Source: Clostridium sp. OS1-26 (GTDB taxonomy: Bacteria; Bacillota; Clostridia; Clostridiales; Clostridiaceae). Taken from it: DNA of 64,000 nucleotides. The first letter of the stretch is position 1. The number at the start of each line of letters is the position of its first letter. Positions 1 through 9,794 of the stretch are shown here, one piece after another. The position numbers and the translations under genes were made by a program. Under the pieces are notes generated by a model. It was not told the origin of the DNA. It ran no database searches and was given only the letters and a program-made list of their open reading frames with translations. The stretch covers positions 2,418,001 through 2,482,000 of the forward strand of contig NZ_CP133264.1 in assembly GCF_030915445.1 (NCBI RefSeq). The letters run 5' to 3'.

Positions 1-359
1 AGCTTATAGTTAATGTAGGAATTAACGCCCTCACTGCCATACTAGAAATAGAGAATGGAAGGTTATTAGATATTGGTGAAACCAAATATCTTATGAAATT
101 AGCTATAGAAGAAGCAATAGATGTGGCGGAAGCTTTAGGAATTAAATTTAATAAAGAAGAAACTATAGAGAAAGTTATGCAAGTTGCTTATAATACATCA
201 GGAAATAAATCCTCAATGCTTCAAGATATTTTAAATAAAAGAAAGACTGAAATAGAAACGATAAATGGTGCAATTGTTAGGGAGGGGATGAAACATTTTG
301 TAAAAACTCCAGTAAATACTGTGCTACTTAACCTTATAAAAGCAAAAGAAGTTATTTAA
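1..359 (+). CDS. panE: 2-dehydropantoate 2-reductase, C-terminal part
   Basis: The frame is open from the left edge (codons from position 3), so this is the 3' end of a gene that starts outside the window. About 118 residues are visible. They match the ApbA/PanE C-terminal domain: a segment reading GINALTAILEIENGRLL, followed by SSMLQDILNKRKTEIETINGAIV, here split only for length. This helical domain binds ketopantoate; the missing N-terminal Rossmann domain would bind NADPH. The enzyme reduces ketopantoate to pantoate for coenzyme A synthesis. The next gene starts 67 bases downstream, so co-transcription with the symporter is possible. Other ketopantoate-reductase-like enzymes share this fold, so the exact substrate is inferred. 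Confidence 0.85.
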   Translation, partial: LIVNVGINALTAILEIENGRLLDIGETKYLMKLAIEEAIDVAEALGIKFNKEETIEKVMQVAYNTSGNKSSMLQDILNKRKTEIETINGAIVREGMKHFVKTPVNTVLLNLIKAKEVI

Positions 360-426
360 ATTATGAAAGTTTAAGGACGGATTAGTATATTAAAAAAATT
401 TAAAGATTATAGAAAGGAGTTTTTGT

Positions 427-1884
427 ATGAACGGATATATTGTAGCAATTGCATTATACTGTATAGCATTGATACTAATAAGTGTAGCTGTTTCTAAACA
501 TGTAAAGGGTGGAAATGATTTTATAGTAGCTGGAAGAAAGCTTAATTCTGGACTATTATTTGCTACATTAATAGGAGGAAATATTGGAGCAGGATCTACA
601 GTTGGTATTACTGGGTTGGCATATACGTCGGGTATATCGGCAGTTTGGTGGATGATAATGTCTGCTTTAGGGAGTATGGTTCTTGCATTTATAGTAGGCC
701 CTAAAATTTGGGAATTATCTACGAAATATAATTTGCTTACAGCTGGAGATTTTTTAGACAGAAGATATTCAAAAAAATTTAAAGGTGTTTTCTCTACTAT
801 GATGGCAATAGGAACTCTAGCTTTATTTGCTGGTCAACTTATGGGAGTTGCGTGGATATTAAATGTCACTGCTGGTGTACCTAAGATCACTGGAATAATT
901 ATTGGTGCTCTAGTTGTTACCGTATACTTTGCATTTGGAGGGCTAGTATCAGCTGCATATGTAGGGATATTGAAATTAGTAGTAGTTTTAACAGGATTCA
1001 TAATCGCTGTACCTTTTGCACTAATTCATGTTGGAGGATTAGGCGGATTACACACATTGGTGGCAGCAAACTTAGGAAATGTTGCTAAAACAAATAGTTA
1101 TTTTAGCTTCTTTGGATTAGGTGCAACTGTTATAATAGGGTACTTTTTTATGTTAACTCCTTCATTTTTTATATCACCTGGCTTAATTGGAATAGTATTT
1201 GGATCTAAAGACACAGCAACTGTAAGAAAGGGTACAACATATAATGCAATAGTTCAATTCATTTTTGCTTTCATTCCTGCAATACTTGGTATGTGTACCT
1301 TTGCATTGTTTCCACATTTAACTGTTCAGGATTTGGCATTACCTACAGCGATGAAAGAATTACTGCCTTTCTGGGTATCGGCAATAGCTTTGGCAGCGGT
1401 TTTTGCCGCTGAAATAAGTACGGCGGATACAGTTTTATATATGCTAACTACATCTTTTACGAATGACATATATAAGACCTTTATAAAACCTGAGACTACC
1501 GATACTGAATTATTAAGAATGAGTAGATATGTTACTTTTGTCTCTGGGATTCTTGGAGTTGGGATGGCATTACTACTTCCTAATATTATAACAGCACTTT
1601 CAATTTTCTATACATTAATGTCTGTATCTCTTACTGCACCGTTACTTTTCGGTATATTTTCAAATCGTCCTACAGTGGCAGCAGCTTCGGTTTCAGCGAT
1701 ATCAGGTGTAGCACTTACAATAATATTGACATTTGGATATAAGGTAAAGCTTTTTGGAATTCTAAATGCCCAAAGTACCGGAATTCTCTTATCAATAGTA
1801 ATTATGATTATAATAATGTATGTATTACCAGCAAAAGCATTTAAGGATGGCAAAAAAGAAATAGAGATGAATGTATCAAAATAA
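427..1884 (+). CDS. Sodium:solute symporter family transporter
   Basis: A 485-residue integral membrane protein of the SSS family, with about 13 hydrophobic segments spread over its length. The motif GGNIGAGSTVGITG near residues 50-63 is the conserved glycine-rich stretch of transmembrane segment 2 in this family. It would import a small solute with sodium. The start ATG follows GAAAGGAG at a good distance. The amidohydrolase begins 24 bases after its stop, so the two are likely one operon, and the solute may be the amidohydrolase substrate or its product. The substrate cannot be read from the sequence. Confidence 0.9.
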   Translation: MNGYIVAIALYCIALILISVAVSKHVKGGNDFIVAGRKLNSGLLFATLIGGNIGAGSTVGITGLAYTSGISAVWWMIMSALGSMVLAFIVGPKIWELSTKYNLLTAGDFLDRRYSKKFKGVFSTMMAIGTLALFAGQLMGVAWILNVTAGVPKITGIIIGALVVTVYFAFGGLVSAAYVGILKLVVVLTGFIIAVPFALIHVGGLGGLHTLVAANLGNVAKTNSYFSFFGLGATVIIGYFFMLTPSFFISPGLIGIVFGSKDTATVRKGTTYNAIVQFIFAFIPAILGMCTFALFPHLTVQDLALPTAMKELLPFWVSAIALAAVFAAEISTADTVLYMLTTSFTNDIYKTFIKPETTDTELLRMSRYVTFVSGILGVGMALLLPNIITALSIFYTLMSVSLTAPLLFGIFSNRPTVAAASVSAISGVALTIILTFGYKVKLFGILNAQSTGILLSIVIMIIIMYVLPAKAFKDGKKEIEMNVSK

Positions 1885-1908
1885 AAATATTTACTGGGAG
1901 GTTTAATA

Positions 1909-3558
1909 ATGATTTTTGATTATTCGTATGCTGATTATGCTTTTAAGAATGGAAGAGTAATAACAGTGAACGAAAGAGACGAAATTGTTGAAGCAGTGGC
2001 TGTAAAAGGCAATAAAATAGTATATGTAGGAGATAACGCAGGATTAGAAAAAATTATTGACAGTACTACTGGGGTTATTGATCTCAAAGGACGTGCTTTG
2101 ACTCCTGGATTTATTGATACACATTATCATCCTATTTTAAACGGATTCTTTGGAAATACAGAAGATGCTGCAATTATAAATACGGGATATCCTAATTGTA
2201 AATCCATTAAGGATATTGTTGAGTTAATTAAAAAAGCTGCTGCAAAGAGAAAGCCTGGCGAATGGATTTCTATGATGGGCTATGATCAAAATAGAGTTGA
2301 AGAAAAGCGACACATAACAATAGAGGAAATGGATGAAGCCGCTCCAAATAACCCAGTGCAGTGCATGAGAATGTGCGGGCATATTTGTATGTATAACACA
2401 CTTGCTCTTACTCAAGCTGGAATATATACTTTCGAGGATGCAAAAAAATTTGCACAGGACGAGGTTGTGGTTGAAAATGGTAAACTAACTGGTATGGTTA
2501 AAGATCATTCACATTTTTATATTTGGAGTAAGGTAGTGTACACTGATGAACAACAAAGGGCCGCTGCAATGAAATCAAACGATTTGCTCCTTAGAAATGG
2601 AATAACTTCCGTGCATGATGCAGGGGAATGTGATAAGCCTTCTTATCATATTATGCAGAGCCTTTGTAGATCCAGAGAATTTAGGATTAGAGAGTATATG
2701 ATGCTTCACAGTATCTTTGGAAAGCCTGTTTCTCTTGAGGACAACGAACACTTCCTTTCACTAGGGCTTCAAAGTGGACTAGGAGACGAACATTTTAAAA
2801 TTGGTACTTGTAAATTCATGATAGATGGAGGAACAAGCGGACCTTCCTGTGCAACAAGAGAACCTTACTGTCATGATCCTGATATGCCTGGTATTCTTGG
2901 GTGGGAAAGAGAAGAAGTGGCTGAATATATAAAAAGTATAAATGACGCTGGGTGTCAGGCATCGGCACATGCCGTTGGTGATTTGGCTATCGAATTTATG
3001 TTGGAAGGTTATGAAAAAGCATTTGAAACAAATCCGAGGACTGAAGCTAGACATAGAATTGAACACTGTGCTATTGTAGACCAGGACCTTATCAATAGAA
3101 TGGCTAAGTTAAACATTTGTCCTAGCACAAACCCTGGAATGATAGCTTGGAATGGGAGAAATTATACTAGGTTCTACGGTAATAGAATAAAATATTTTAT
3201 AGCATTAAGAAGTATGATTGATATAGGTGTTATGGTTTCAATCGGAAGCGATGCACCGTCAGGCCCTGTAGAATCAATGTCTATATTAGATGCATGTGTA
3301 AATAGAACTGACAGAGTAACAAATGAGCCAGTGGACCAGACTCAGAAGATTACTATGATGGAAGCAATTAGACTTTATACTTACAATGGAGCTTATTCCA
3401 GCTATGAAGAAAAGATTAAGGGTAGTATTGAAGTTGGCAAATTAGCCGATATGGTTGTTCTTTCTGAGGATATTCTATCATACCCTCAGGATAAGATACT
3501 TGATATTAAAGTTGATATGACTATGATTGACGGAAAAATTGAGTATGAAAGAAAATAG
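1909..3558 (+). CDS. Amidohydrolase, YtcJ-like (Amidohydro_3)
   Basis: A 549-residue cytoplasmic metal-dependent hydrolase. The metal ligands of the amidohydrolase superfamily are visible: HYH after TPGFIDT (His72, His74), a histidine in SAHAVGD near residue 354, HRIEHC near residue 385, and the catalytic aspartate in GSDAPSGP at residue 448. N- and C-terminal beta segments (residues 10-60 and 500-549) form the usual composite sandwich around the TIM barrel. Length and motif order fit the YtcJ family, most members of which have no proven substrate. It follows the symporter closely (GGGAGG at -12), which suggests import and hydrolysis of one amide or cyclic amide compound. Confidence 0.88.
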   Translation: MIFDYSYADYAFKNGRVITVNERDEIVEAVAVKGNKIVYVGDNAGLEKIIDSTTGVIDLKGRALTPGFIDTHYHPILNGFFGNTEDAAIINTGYPNCKSIKDIVELIKKAAAKRKPGEWISMMGYDQNRVEEKRHITIEEMDEAAPNNPVQCMRMCGHICMYNTLALTQAGIYTFEDAKKFAQDEVVVENGKLTGMVKDHSHFYIWSKVVYTDEQQRAAAMKSNDLLLRNGITSVHDAGECDKPSYHIMQSLCRSREFRIREYMMLHSIFGKPVSLEDNEHFLSLGLQSGLGDEHFKIGTCKFMIDGGTSGPSCATREPYCHDPDMPGILGWEREEVAEYIKSINDAGCQASAHAVGDLAIEFMLEGYEKAFETNPRTEARHRIEHCAIVDQDLINRMAKLNICPSTNPGMIAWNGRNYTRFYGNRIKYFIALRSMIDIGVMVSIGSDAPSGPVESMSILDACVNRTDRVTNEPVDQTQKITMMEAIRLYTYNGAYSSYEEKIKGSIEVGKLADMVVLSEDILSYPQDKILDIKVDMTMIDGKIEYERK

Positions 3559-3647
3559 ATTTTAATTATAACAAGTGAATTAAATGGCAAATTAATACTT
3601 AATGCATAGAATAACATTATAATTAAAATTTTACATGGAGGATTTAT

Positions 3648-4025
3648 ATGTGCCAATGTCCTTACTTTAATATGTTAAGAAATTCTATGTACTATATTCC
3701 TTATATGCTAGTGCCATTTATGAGAGGTTATGAAGATAGTTTAAGAGAACTTTCGTATAAGAAAAGCTTTACTACTGAAGAAGCTTTATGGATTGCTAAA
3801 CATCTTAATATAAAGTTTGATAAATTTGACCTAGAGCAGTTTAGAATTGGATTGAATGTTGAATTAGAACATGGAAGGATAAATCCATTTACTAATATTA
3901 CTAATGACGACTTCATTTTGACTGGTAAAATTACACTTGCTCATTTGAATGAATTCCCTGACTATTATAAAAGGCTCACAAAGATGGAAGAGGAAGCAGA
4001 AAAGTATTGGGGATATGAAGATTAA
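3648..4025 (+). CDS. DUF5661 family protein
   Basis: A 125-residue protein with GGAGG eight bases before the ATG. Residues from about 40 onward (FTTEEALWIAKHLNIKFDKF, then ELEHGRINPFTNITNDD and LNEFPDYYKRL) match the DUF5661 pattern. These proteins are small, acidic and cytoplasmic, with no known activity. The N-terminal 30 residues are rich in Met, Tyr and Cys and are unlike the rest of the family. It has its own ribosome binding site and a terminator after it (4050-4078), and stands about 90 bases from the amidohydrolase. Confidence 0.72.
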   Translation: MCQCPYFNMLRNSMYYIPYMLVPFMRGYEDSLRELSYKKSFTTEEALWIAKHLNIKFDKFDLEQFRIGLNVELEHGRINPFTNITNDDFILTGKITLAHLNEFPDYYKRLTKMEEEAEKYWGYED

Positions 4026-4049
4026 AGAATTTAATCATATAACAGTTAG

Positions 4050-4078
4050 AAACCTCGTAAATGTTTGTGGGGTTTTTT
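4050..4078 (+). terminator. Rho-independent terminator after the DUF5661 gene
   Basis: AAACCTC pairs with GGGGTTT across an 11-base loop (one G-T pair), and is followed by a T run. The stem is short. Confidence 0.6.
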
Positions 4079-4267
4079 ATTTATCTAATTTAGAAGCAAC
4101 TTATTGTATTTATTAGGCAAAAGGTAATATTTGAAATGCTCAAATCATATAAATATATATGCATAAATATATTCTGCTATAGTAAATTAGGTTCTACCAT
4201 ACAGAATGATTCAGGAGGTGTGCATAGGTATAGAAATTACTTTATCAATTCTTATGGAGGGAGTAAT

Positions 4268-5899
4268 GTGAAAGAAAGTAAAGGCCAAAATATAGGATAT
4301 GCACAGAGTTATAAAGAGCAGCTTACAGTAAGAAGTTTAATAATTGGAGCACTAGGAGCATTTATAATCACATTGAGTTCAATGTATGTAGCATTGAGAA
4401 TGGGAGCACTTCCTTGGCCTACTATTTTTGTTGCAATTTTATCTATGGCAGTTTTAAAAGGGTTAGGTAAGACAAATTTAAATGAAATAAATGTAGCAGC
4501 AACAGCTATGTCAGCAGGTGGGCTTGTTGCAGGTGGCTTAGCTTTTACAATTCCAGGTATATGGATGATAAATAAAAATGCAGCTGTGAGCGTTGTGTCT
4601 CTATTAATGGTAACCTTGTCTGGAACAATATTAGCATTGATATTTACACTTCTCATAAGAAAATATTTTATAGAAAAGGAACAACTTCCTTTTCCAATGG
4701 GAATAGCTGCTTCACAAACTCTAATTGCAGGAGATGAGGGCGGAAACAAAGCTAAAACCTTGTTTATAACCTTAGGGATCACTGCAATATTTACAGCTAT
4801 AAGGGATTATTTTGGTAAAATTCCAGCAGCTATAACATCAACTTCTCTTGCAGCTAAGAATATATTTTTCGGAGTATGGGTGTCGCCAATGGCAGTGGGT
4901 ATAGGATATATAATTGGTCCATTGTACATGGGAACATGGTTTTTAGGTGCAATATTAAGCTATTTTGTTATAATCCCAGTAGGTGTTGCCCAGGGAATAT
5001 TCAAAGATGTAGCCGCTGCTACTGCGTTTAAAGATAGCTTAGGAATAGGCTTTATTGTAGGCGCAGGTATAGGCGTTCTATTAAAAGGAATTCTTCCTAA
5101 AGCTAAAGAAATATTTGGACCAATGCTTAAAGGGAAGGCTGGCGATAATAACATAAATTTAAAATGGGCTCCTATAGCTTTCGCTGTAATAGCATTTATG
5201 TTGACCGTATTTACTGAAATGAAGCTTGTTCCAAGTATTATAACTATATTTGGTGTATGGATTACTACATCGATGGCTGCAACGATAACAGGCCAGACTG
5301 GCATCAATCCTATGGAGATATTTGGAATACTAGTATTACTGTTGGTAAAAGCTATAGTAAATGTTGGACCTATTGAAGCATTTTTAGTAGCTGGTGTTAT
5401 AGCAGTAGCTTGTGGTCTTGCGGGAGATGCTCTTCAGGACTATAAAGCTGGATATATCTTAAAAACTGATCCAAAGGCACAATTAATTGCTCAGACAGTA
5501 GGAGGTTTGGTTGGTGCTGTGGTGTCGGTTGCTGTTCTATTTGTTATGCATAGAGCTTATGGAAATATGGGACCAGGAACGGAATTAGTAGCACCTCAGG
5601 CTTATGCAGTTTCTACTATGGTTTCTGGATTACCAAACTTTAATGCGTTTATTGCAGGCCTTATTATAGGGACAATACTATTTATGTTAGGAGTTCCTGT
5701 AATGACTGTTGGGATAGGAATATATTTACCTATGTTTATATCAACAGCTGCCTTCATAGGAGGATTGTTAAAGTTTATAGTACAGAAAATAAAACCGGAG
5801 GCAGATGACAATGGACTTCTTATATCATCGGGTCTTCTTGGAGGAGAAGGAATTACAGGGGTAATTATAGCATTAATTAAAGTATTTACTTTAGGATAG
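4268..5899 (+). CDS. OPT family oligopeptide transporter
   Basis: The protein from GTG 4268 has 543 residues and about 15 hydrophobic segments. It fits the OPT family: an opening stretch QLTVRSLIIGALGA, the segment KYFIEKEQLPFPMG, and a C-terminal SSGLLGGEGITG. OPT proteins import small peptides or metal-chelate complexes with protons. The open frame extends upstream to 4136, but the only good start is GTG 4268, which has GGAGG seven bases before it; the upstream extension is hydrophilic and unlike the family. The next gene, a P1-family peptidase, begins 57 bases downstream, so imported peptides may be cut by it. Confidence 0.9.
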   Translation: MKESKGQNIGYAQSYKEQLTVRSLIIGALGAFIITLSSMYVALRMGALPWPTIFVAILSMAVLKGLGKTNLNEINVAATAMSAGGLVAGGLAFTIPGIWMINKNAAVSVVSLLMVTLSGTILALIFTLLIRKYFIEKEQLPFPMGIAASQTLIAGDEGGNKAKTLFITLGITAIFTAIRDYFGKIPAAITSTSLAAKNIFFGVWVSPMAVGIGYIIGPLYMGTWFLGAILSYFVIIPVGVAQGIFKDVAAATAFKDSLGIGFIVGAGIGVLLKGILPKAKEIFGPMLKGKAGDNNINLKWAPIAFAVIAFMLTVFTEMKLVPSIITIFGVWITTSMAATITGQTGINPMEIFGILVLLLVKAIVNVGPIEAFLVAGVIAVACGLAGDALQDYKAGYILKTDPKAQLIAQTVGGLVGAVVSVAVLFVMHRAYGNMGPGTELVAPQAYAVSTMVSGLPNFNAFIAGLIIGTILFMLGVPVMTVGIGIYLPMFISTAAFIGGLLKFIVQKIKPEADDNGLLISSGLLGGEGITGVIIALIKVFTLG

Positions 5900-5956
5900 C
5901 ACTAAGCGTAAAATATTAATTAACAGAGTTCGTGTTATTTACAATAGGAGGTAAAA

Positions 5957-6919
5957 ATGCAAGAAATATTATTCAATCAAATAGACGGAATAAAGATTGG
6001 TAACGCACAAAACTTAAATGGTCCTACTGGGTGTACTGTAGTAATATGTGAAGAAGGAGCTTCTGCTGGTGTAGATGTAAGAGGAGGATCACCGGGTACT
6101 CGAGAAACAGATTTACTTGATCCAGTAAATTTAGTAGATAAAATTCACGCTGTAGTTCTATCTGGAGGTAGTGCATTTGGTTTGGATGCTGCCGGTGGTG
6201 TAATGCAGTACTTAGAAGAAAGAAATATAGGGTTTGATGTTACTGTTACAAAGGTTCCTATAGTGTGTTCAGCAGTGCTCTTTGATTTAGTTATAGGAGA
6301 TTATAAAATAAGGCCAGACAAAAATATGGGATATGAAGCATGTGTAAATGCAGAGTTAAATCAGTGCAAGGAAGGGAATATAGGGGCTGGAACAGGAGCA
6401 ACGGTAGGCAAGATACTTGGTCCTGAGTATTCGATGAAAGGTGGACTTGGATGCTATGCCCTTCAGGTTGGAGATCTTAAAGTAGGTGCAGTTATTGCAG
6501 TTAATTGTCTTGGAGATGTAATTGATCCAGCTACAGGAAAAATTATTGCAGGAGTTTTAGATAAGGATAAAAAGAATTTTGCAAGCACAGAAAAGATAAT
6601 GATAGATAATTACAGCGAAAAGAAAAATTTATTTAGCGGAAACACTACTATAGGAGTAGTTGTAACAAATGCGAAATTTTCAAAGTCAGAAATGAACAAA
6701 ATAGCATCTATGGCACACAATGGATATGGAAGATCTATGAGGCCCGCTCATTCTATATTTGATGGAGACACTATTTTCACCATGGCGACTGGAAAAACAG
6801 ATGCAGATATAAATGTTGTGGGACTTCTAGCTGCAAATGTTGTTGAGCAGGCTGTAGTAAGAGCAGTTAAAAACGCTGAAGGTATTTTAGGATATAAAGC
6901 TTATCAAAATATGATTTAA
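5957..6919 (+). CDS. P1 family peptidase (DmpA/BapA-like)
   Basis: A 320-residue enzyme of the N-terminal-nucleophile family S58 (DmpA, beta-aminopeptidases). Visible landmarks are NGPTGCTVVI near the start, the loop VLSGGSAFGLDAAGGVMQ, GAGTGATVGK, and GNTTIGVVVTNA. Family members are made as precursors that cut themselves before the nucleophile. Here the cut would fall between Asn229 and Thr230, so the nucleophile would be threonine rather than the serine of DmpA (inference from alignment by eye). It has AGGAGG eight bases before the ATG and follows the OPT transporter, which suggests use of imported peptides. Confidence 0.88.
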   Translation: MQEILFNQIDGIKIGNAQNLNGPTGCTVVICEEGASAGVDVRGGSPGTRETDLLDPVNLVDKIHAVVLSGGSAFGLDAAGGVMQYLEERNIGFDVTVTKVPIVCSAVLFDLVIGDYKIRPDKNMGYEACVNAELNQCKEGNIGAGTGATVGKILGPEYSMKGGLGCYALQVGDLKVGAVIAVNCLGDVIDPATGKIIAGVLDKDKKNFASTEKIMIDNYSEKKNLFSGNTTIGVVVTNAKFSKSEMNKIASMAHNGYGRSMRPAHSIFDGDTIFTMATGKTDADINVVGLLAANVVEQAVVRAVKNAEGILGYKAYQNMI

Positions 6920-6955
6920 GTAATAATGAAAATCAGACTTATGCAGGGAAAAGTG

Positions 6956-7002
6956 AGCTATTGTGTGATGAATGAAATTATCATACAATAGCTTTTCTTT
7001 AT
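6956..7002 (+). terminator. Terminator after the P1 peptidase gene
   Basis: A 14-base stem (AGCTATTGTGTGAT pairs with ATCATACAATAGCT, one G-T pair) with a 10-base loop, followed by a T-rich stretch. Confidence 0.75.
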
Positions 7003-7086
7003 TATCCAAAAGTTATTATTTATGGTAGAATAAAAATAAATGAACAGCAAATCTTATATATATGAATGTGTAAGGAGATGAGTTAT

Positions 7087-8268
7087 ATGTCAGTTAATAA
7101 TAATGAAATAAACTCAATGAATGAGATTATAAGTGACATTGAGTCTTCAATGAAAAAAGTGAGAAGTGGAGAGGTTATAAAAGGAAAGGTTATTTCAGTA
7201 ACAGATAATGAAGCTATAATAAATTTAGGCTATATGTCAGATGGGATATTGCCTAGAAGCGAAATAAGCGAAGATTCAGAAATAAGCCCTAAAGACGTCT
7301 TAAAGGAAAATGATGAAATTTATGTTTATGTATCAAATATGAACGATGGAGAGGGAAATATCCTTTTATCGAAAAAAGTAGCAGATAAAATAAAGGTATG
7401 GGATGAACTTGAAGATTCTCTTAAAAATAATAACACTTTTGAAGTGACTGCTAAAGAAGTTGTTAAAGGTGGAGTTGTTACATATATAAAGGGGATTAGA
7501 GCCTTTATACCTGCTTCACAACTTTCAGTATCATATGTAAAGGATTTAAATGAGTTTATAGGAAAAACATTAAAAGTAAAAGTAATTGAGCTCGATAGAG
7601 TTAAAGAAAGAATAGTTTTATCAAGAAGAGAAGTAGAAAGTGCTGAGTTAGAAGTTAAAAAGAAAGGTTTGTGGAGTGAAATTAAACCTGGAGAAAAAAG
7701 AAATGGTGTAATAAGTAGGTTAACTAAATTTGGAGCATTTGTTGACTTAGGTGGAGTAGATGGATTAATTCATCTTTCTGAACTATCATGGAAAAGAGTT
7801 AAAAATCCTTCTGAGGTAGTTTCAATCGGAGACAAAGTTGAAGTTTATGTTTTAGATGTAGATAAAGAAAATAATAGAATTTCCTTAGCATTAAAAGATG
7901 TAAGCGAAGATCCTTGGAATAATGTTCAGGATAAATATAAAGTTGGAAGTGTGGTAGATGGAACTGTATCTAAATTTTTAAACTTTGGTGCTTTTGTAGA
8001 GATAGAACCAGGAGTAGAAGGACTAGTGCACATTTCAGAAATATCTGAGGAACGTATCTTAAAGCCTTCAGACGTATTAAATATAGGAAATAAGGTTAGA
8101 GTGAAAATATTAGACATTGATCCAAAGGCAAAAAGAATGAGTTTAAGTATTAAGGATTCAGCTGAAAAGCCAAAAGAGGATTTTGAAAAATATGTTGATA
8201 CACAAGAATCTGGAGTAAGCTTGGGAGAATTATTTGGAGATAAATTCAAAGATTTAAAATTTGACTAG
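7087..8268 (+). CDS. rpsA: S1 RNA-binding domain protein, ribosomal protein S1-like (four S1 domains)
   Basis: 393 residues from ATG 7087, which has AGGAG nine bases upstream; an in-frame ATG at 7066 lies before that site and is not favoured. Four S1 OB-fold repeats can be read at roughly residues 28-100, 118-182, 201-270 and 288-358. The last two carry the clearest signatures: LTKFGAFVDLGGVDGLIHLS and FLNFGAFVEIEPGVEGLVH. Four-domain S1 proteins are the usual form in Firmicutes, where they help mRNA binding on the 30S subunit but are often dispensable. In many clostridia the domain is fused to or next to ispH; here it stands alone, with a strong terminator after it. Confidence 0.88.
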   Translation: MSVNNNEINSMNEIISDIESSMKKVRSGEVIKGKVISVTDNEAIINLGYMSDGILPRSEISEDSEISPKDVLKENDEIYVYVSNMNDGEGNILLSKKVADKIKVWDELEDSLKNNNTFEVTAKEVVKGGVVTYIKGIRAFIPASQLSVSYVKDLNEFIGKTLKVKVIELDRVKERIVLSRREVESAELEVKKKGLWSEIKPGEKRNGVISRLTKFGAFVDLGGVDGLIHLSELSWKRVKNPSEVVSIGDKVEVYVLDVDKENNRISLALKDVSEDPWNNVQDKYKVGSVVDGTVSKFLNFGAFVEIEPGVEGLVHISEISEERILKPSDVLNIGNKVRVKILDIDPKAKRMSLSIKDSAEKPKEDFEKYVDTQESGVSLGELFGDKFKDLKFD

Positions 8269-8293
8269 TATATACAAGGTTATTACTATAATG

Positions 8294-8348
8294 GGTTACT
8301 TATAAGGAAGGGTTTTTAATGCCCCTCTGTATAAGTAACCTTTTTATT
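8294..8348 (+). terminator. Terminator after the S1 gene
   Basis: GGTTACTTATA pairs exactly with TATAAGTAACC, followed by TTTTTATTT. The 25-base loop is long and contains a GGG/CCC inner pairing. Confidence 0.85.
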
Positions 8349-8415
8349 TGGAATAATATTTACATAAGAACATATGTTTGGTATAATTATGCTTATATGG
8401 TATGGAGGCGTGTAT

Positions 8416-9720
8416 ATGGATATATTGAAAAAGTTAAGAATACTATCATCAGCTGCTAAATATGATGTATCCTGTTCTTCAAGTGGAAGTAACAGAAAGA
8501 ATACTAAAGGTGGATTGGGGAATGGGTATGAAAGTGGTATATGCCATAGTTTTACAGCAGATGGAAGGTGTATTTCTCTTTTAAAAATCTTATTAACAAA
8601 TCAGTGTAGTTTTGACTGTGTCTATTGTGTCAACAGAGTATCTAATGATATAGAAAGAGCTTTCTTTACTCCAAAGGAAATAGCAGACTTAACCTTAAAT
8701 TTTTATAGGAGAAATTACATAGAAGGATTATTTCTAAGCTCTGCAGTTTTTAAAAACGCCAACTATACAATGGAGTTGCTTACAGAGGTAGCAGATATTC
8801 TTAGAAATGAATATAGATTTAATGGATATATTCATTTAAAAGCTATACCAGGTGCTGATGAAGCTCTAATAAAAAAGGCTGGTATGTTAGCAGATAGAAT
8901 GAGTGTAAATATTGAACTTCCTTCGAATAACAGTTTGAAGCTTTTAGCACCACAAAAAAATAAGGAAAAAATACTTAAACCTATGTCTTTTATAGGAAGG
9001 GAAATTTCTATCTTACAAGAAGAGAGAAAGATCTATAAAAAAGCACCTAAGTTTATTCCAGCGGGGCAAAGCAGTCAATTAATAGTTGGAGCAACACCAG
9101 AGAGTGACTTGCAAATTATGAGATTATCCGAAAACTTATATAATCATTACAATCTTAAGAGAGTTTATTATTCAGCTTATGTTCCAGTTGTGAAAAGTGC
9201 AAAATTACCTGATATAAAGAATCCTCCATTAATAAGAGAACACAGGCTATATCAAGCAGATTGGCTTTTAAGATTTTATGGTTTTTCAGCAAAAGAGCTT
9301 TTAGATGATACTAATCCTAATTTTGATATAAAACTAGATCCAAAAACCGATTGGGCACTTAGACACTTAGAGAACTTTCCTATAGAAATAAATTTAGCAC
9401 ACTATAATACACTGCTTCGAGTGCCTGGTATAGGGGTAAGATCAGCTATGAGGATAATAAAGATAAGAAAAGTACAATTTTTAAGTTTTGAAGATTTAAG
9501 AAAACTAGGTGTAGTTTTAAAAAGAGCGAAATATTTTATAACCTGCAAAGGAAAGTACTATGGAGAGACTTCTTTTAAAGAAGAGACAATACGAGAAAAA
9601 ATTGAAGATAAAATAATAAGTAAAGAAAAGCTTAATTACAAACAGTTATCATTTTTTTCAGAAACTCCAGCCTTATATAAACCACAAGATGCTTTAACTA
9701 GTTTTACCGGAGAAATTTAA
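8416..9720 (+). CDS. Putative DNA modification/repair radical SAM protein (TIGR03916 type)
   Basis: 434 residues from ATG 8416, chosen because GGAGG lies seven bases upstream; the frame also opens at 8374. The radical SAM motif CSFDCVYC near residue 58 would bind the 4Fe-4S cluster. A helix-hairpin-helix near residues 335-360 (LLRVPGIGVRSAMRI) points to DNA binding. Overall it matches the family annotated as putative DNA modification/repair radical SAM protein, always found with a DUF4130 partner. That partner follows 75 bases downstream. The chemistry on DNA has not been shown to my knowledge. Confidence 0.87.
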   Translation: MDILKKLRILSSAAKYDVSCSSSGSNRKNTKGGLGNGYESGICHSFTADGRCISLLKILLTNQCSFDCVYCVNRVSNDIERAFFTPKEIADLTLNFYRRNYIEGLFLSSAVFKNANYTMELLTEVADILRNEYRFNGYIHLKAIPGADEALIKKAGMLADRMSVNIELPSNNSLKLLAPQKNKEKILKPMSFIGREISILQEERKIYKKAPKFIPAGQSSQLIVGATPESDLQIMRLSENLYNHYNLKRVYYSAYVPVVKSAKLPDIKNPPLIREHRLYQADWLLRFYGFSAKELLDDTNPNFDIKLDPKTDWALRHLENFPIEINLAHYNTLLRVPGIGVRSAMRIIKIRKVQFLSFEDLRKLGVVLKRAKYFITCKGKYYGETSFKEETIREKIEDKIISKEKLNYKQLSFFSETPALYKPQDALTSFTGEI

Positions 9721-9794
9721 TATATGTGGTTGTTGACTTTGCGATGAATCTTTTACTCACTTGAACTATCTAATAATGAACAAGGAGGGCTTCA

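Noticed and set aside
4211-4270. A second AGGAGG at 4213-4218 before the OPT gene, with a GTG next to it.
   Set aside because: The GTG overlaps the site itself and opens a different frame of only 17 codons; GTG 4268 has a better site.
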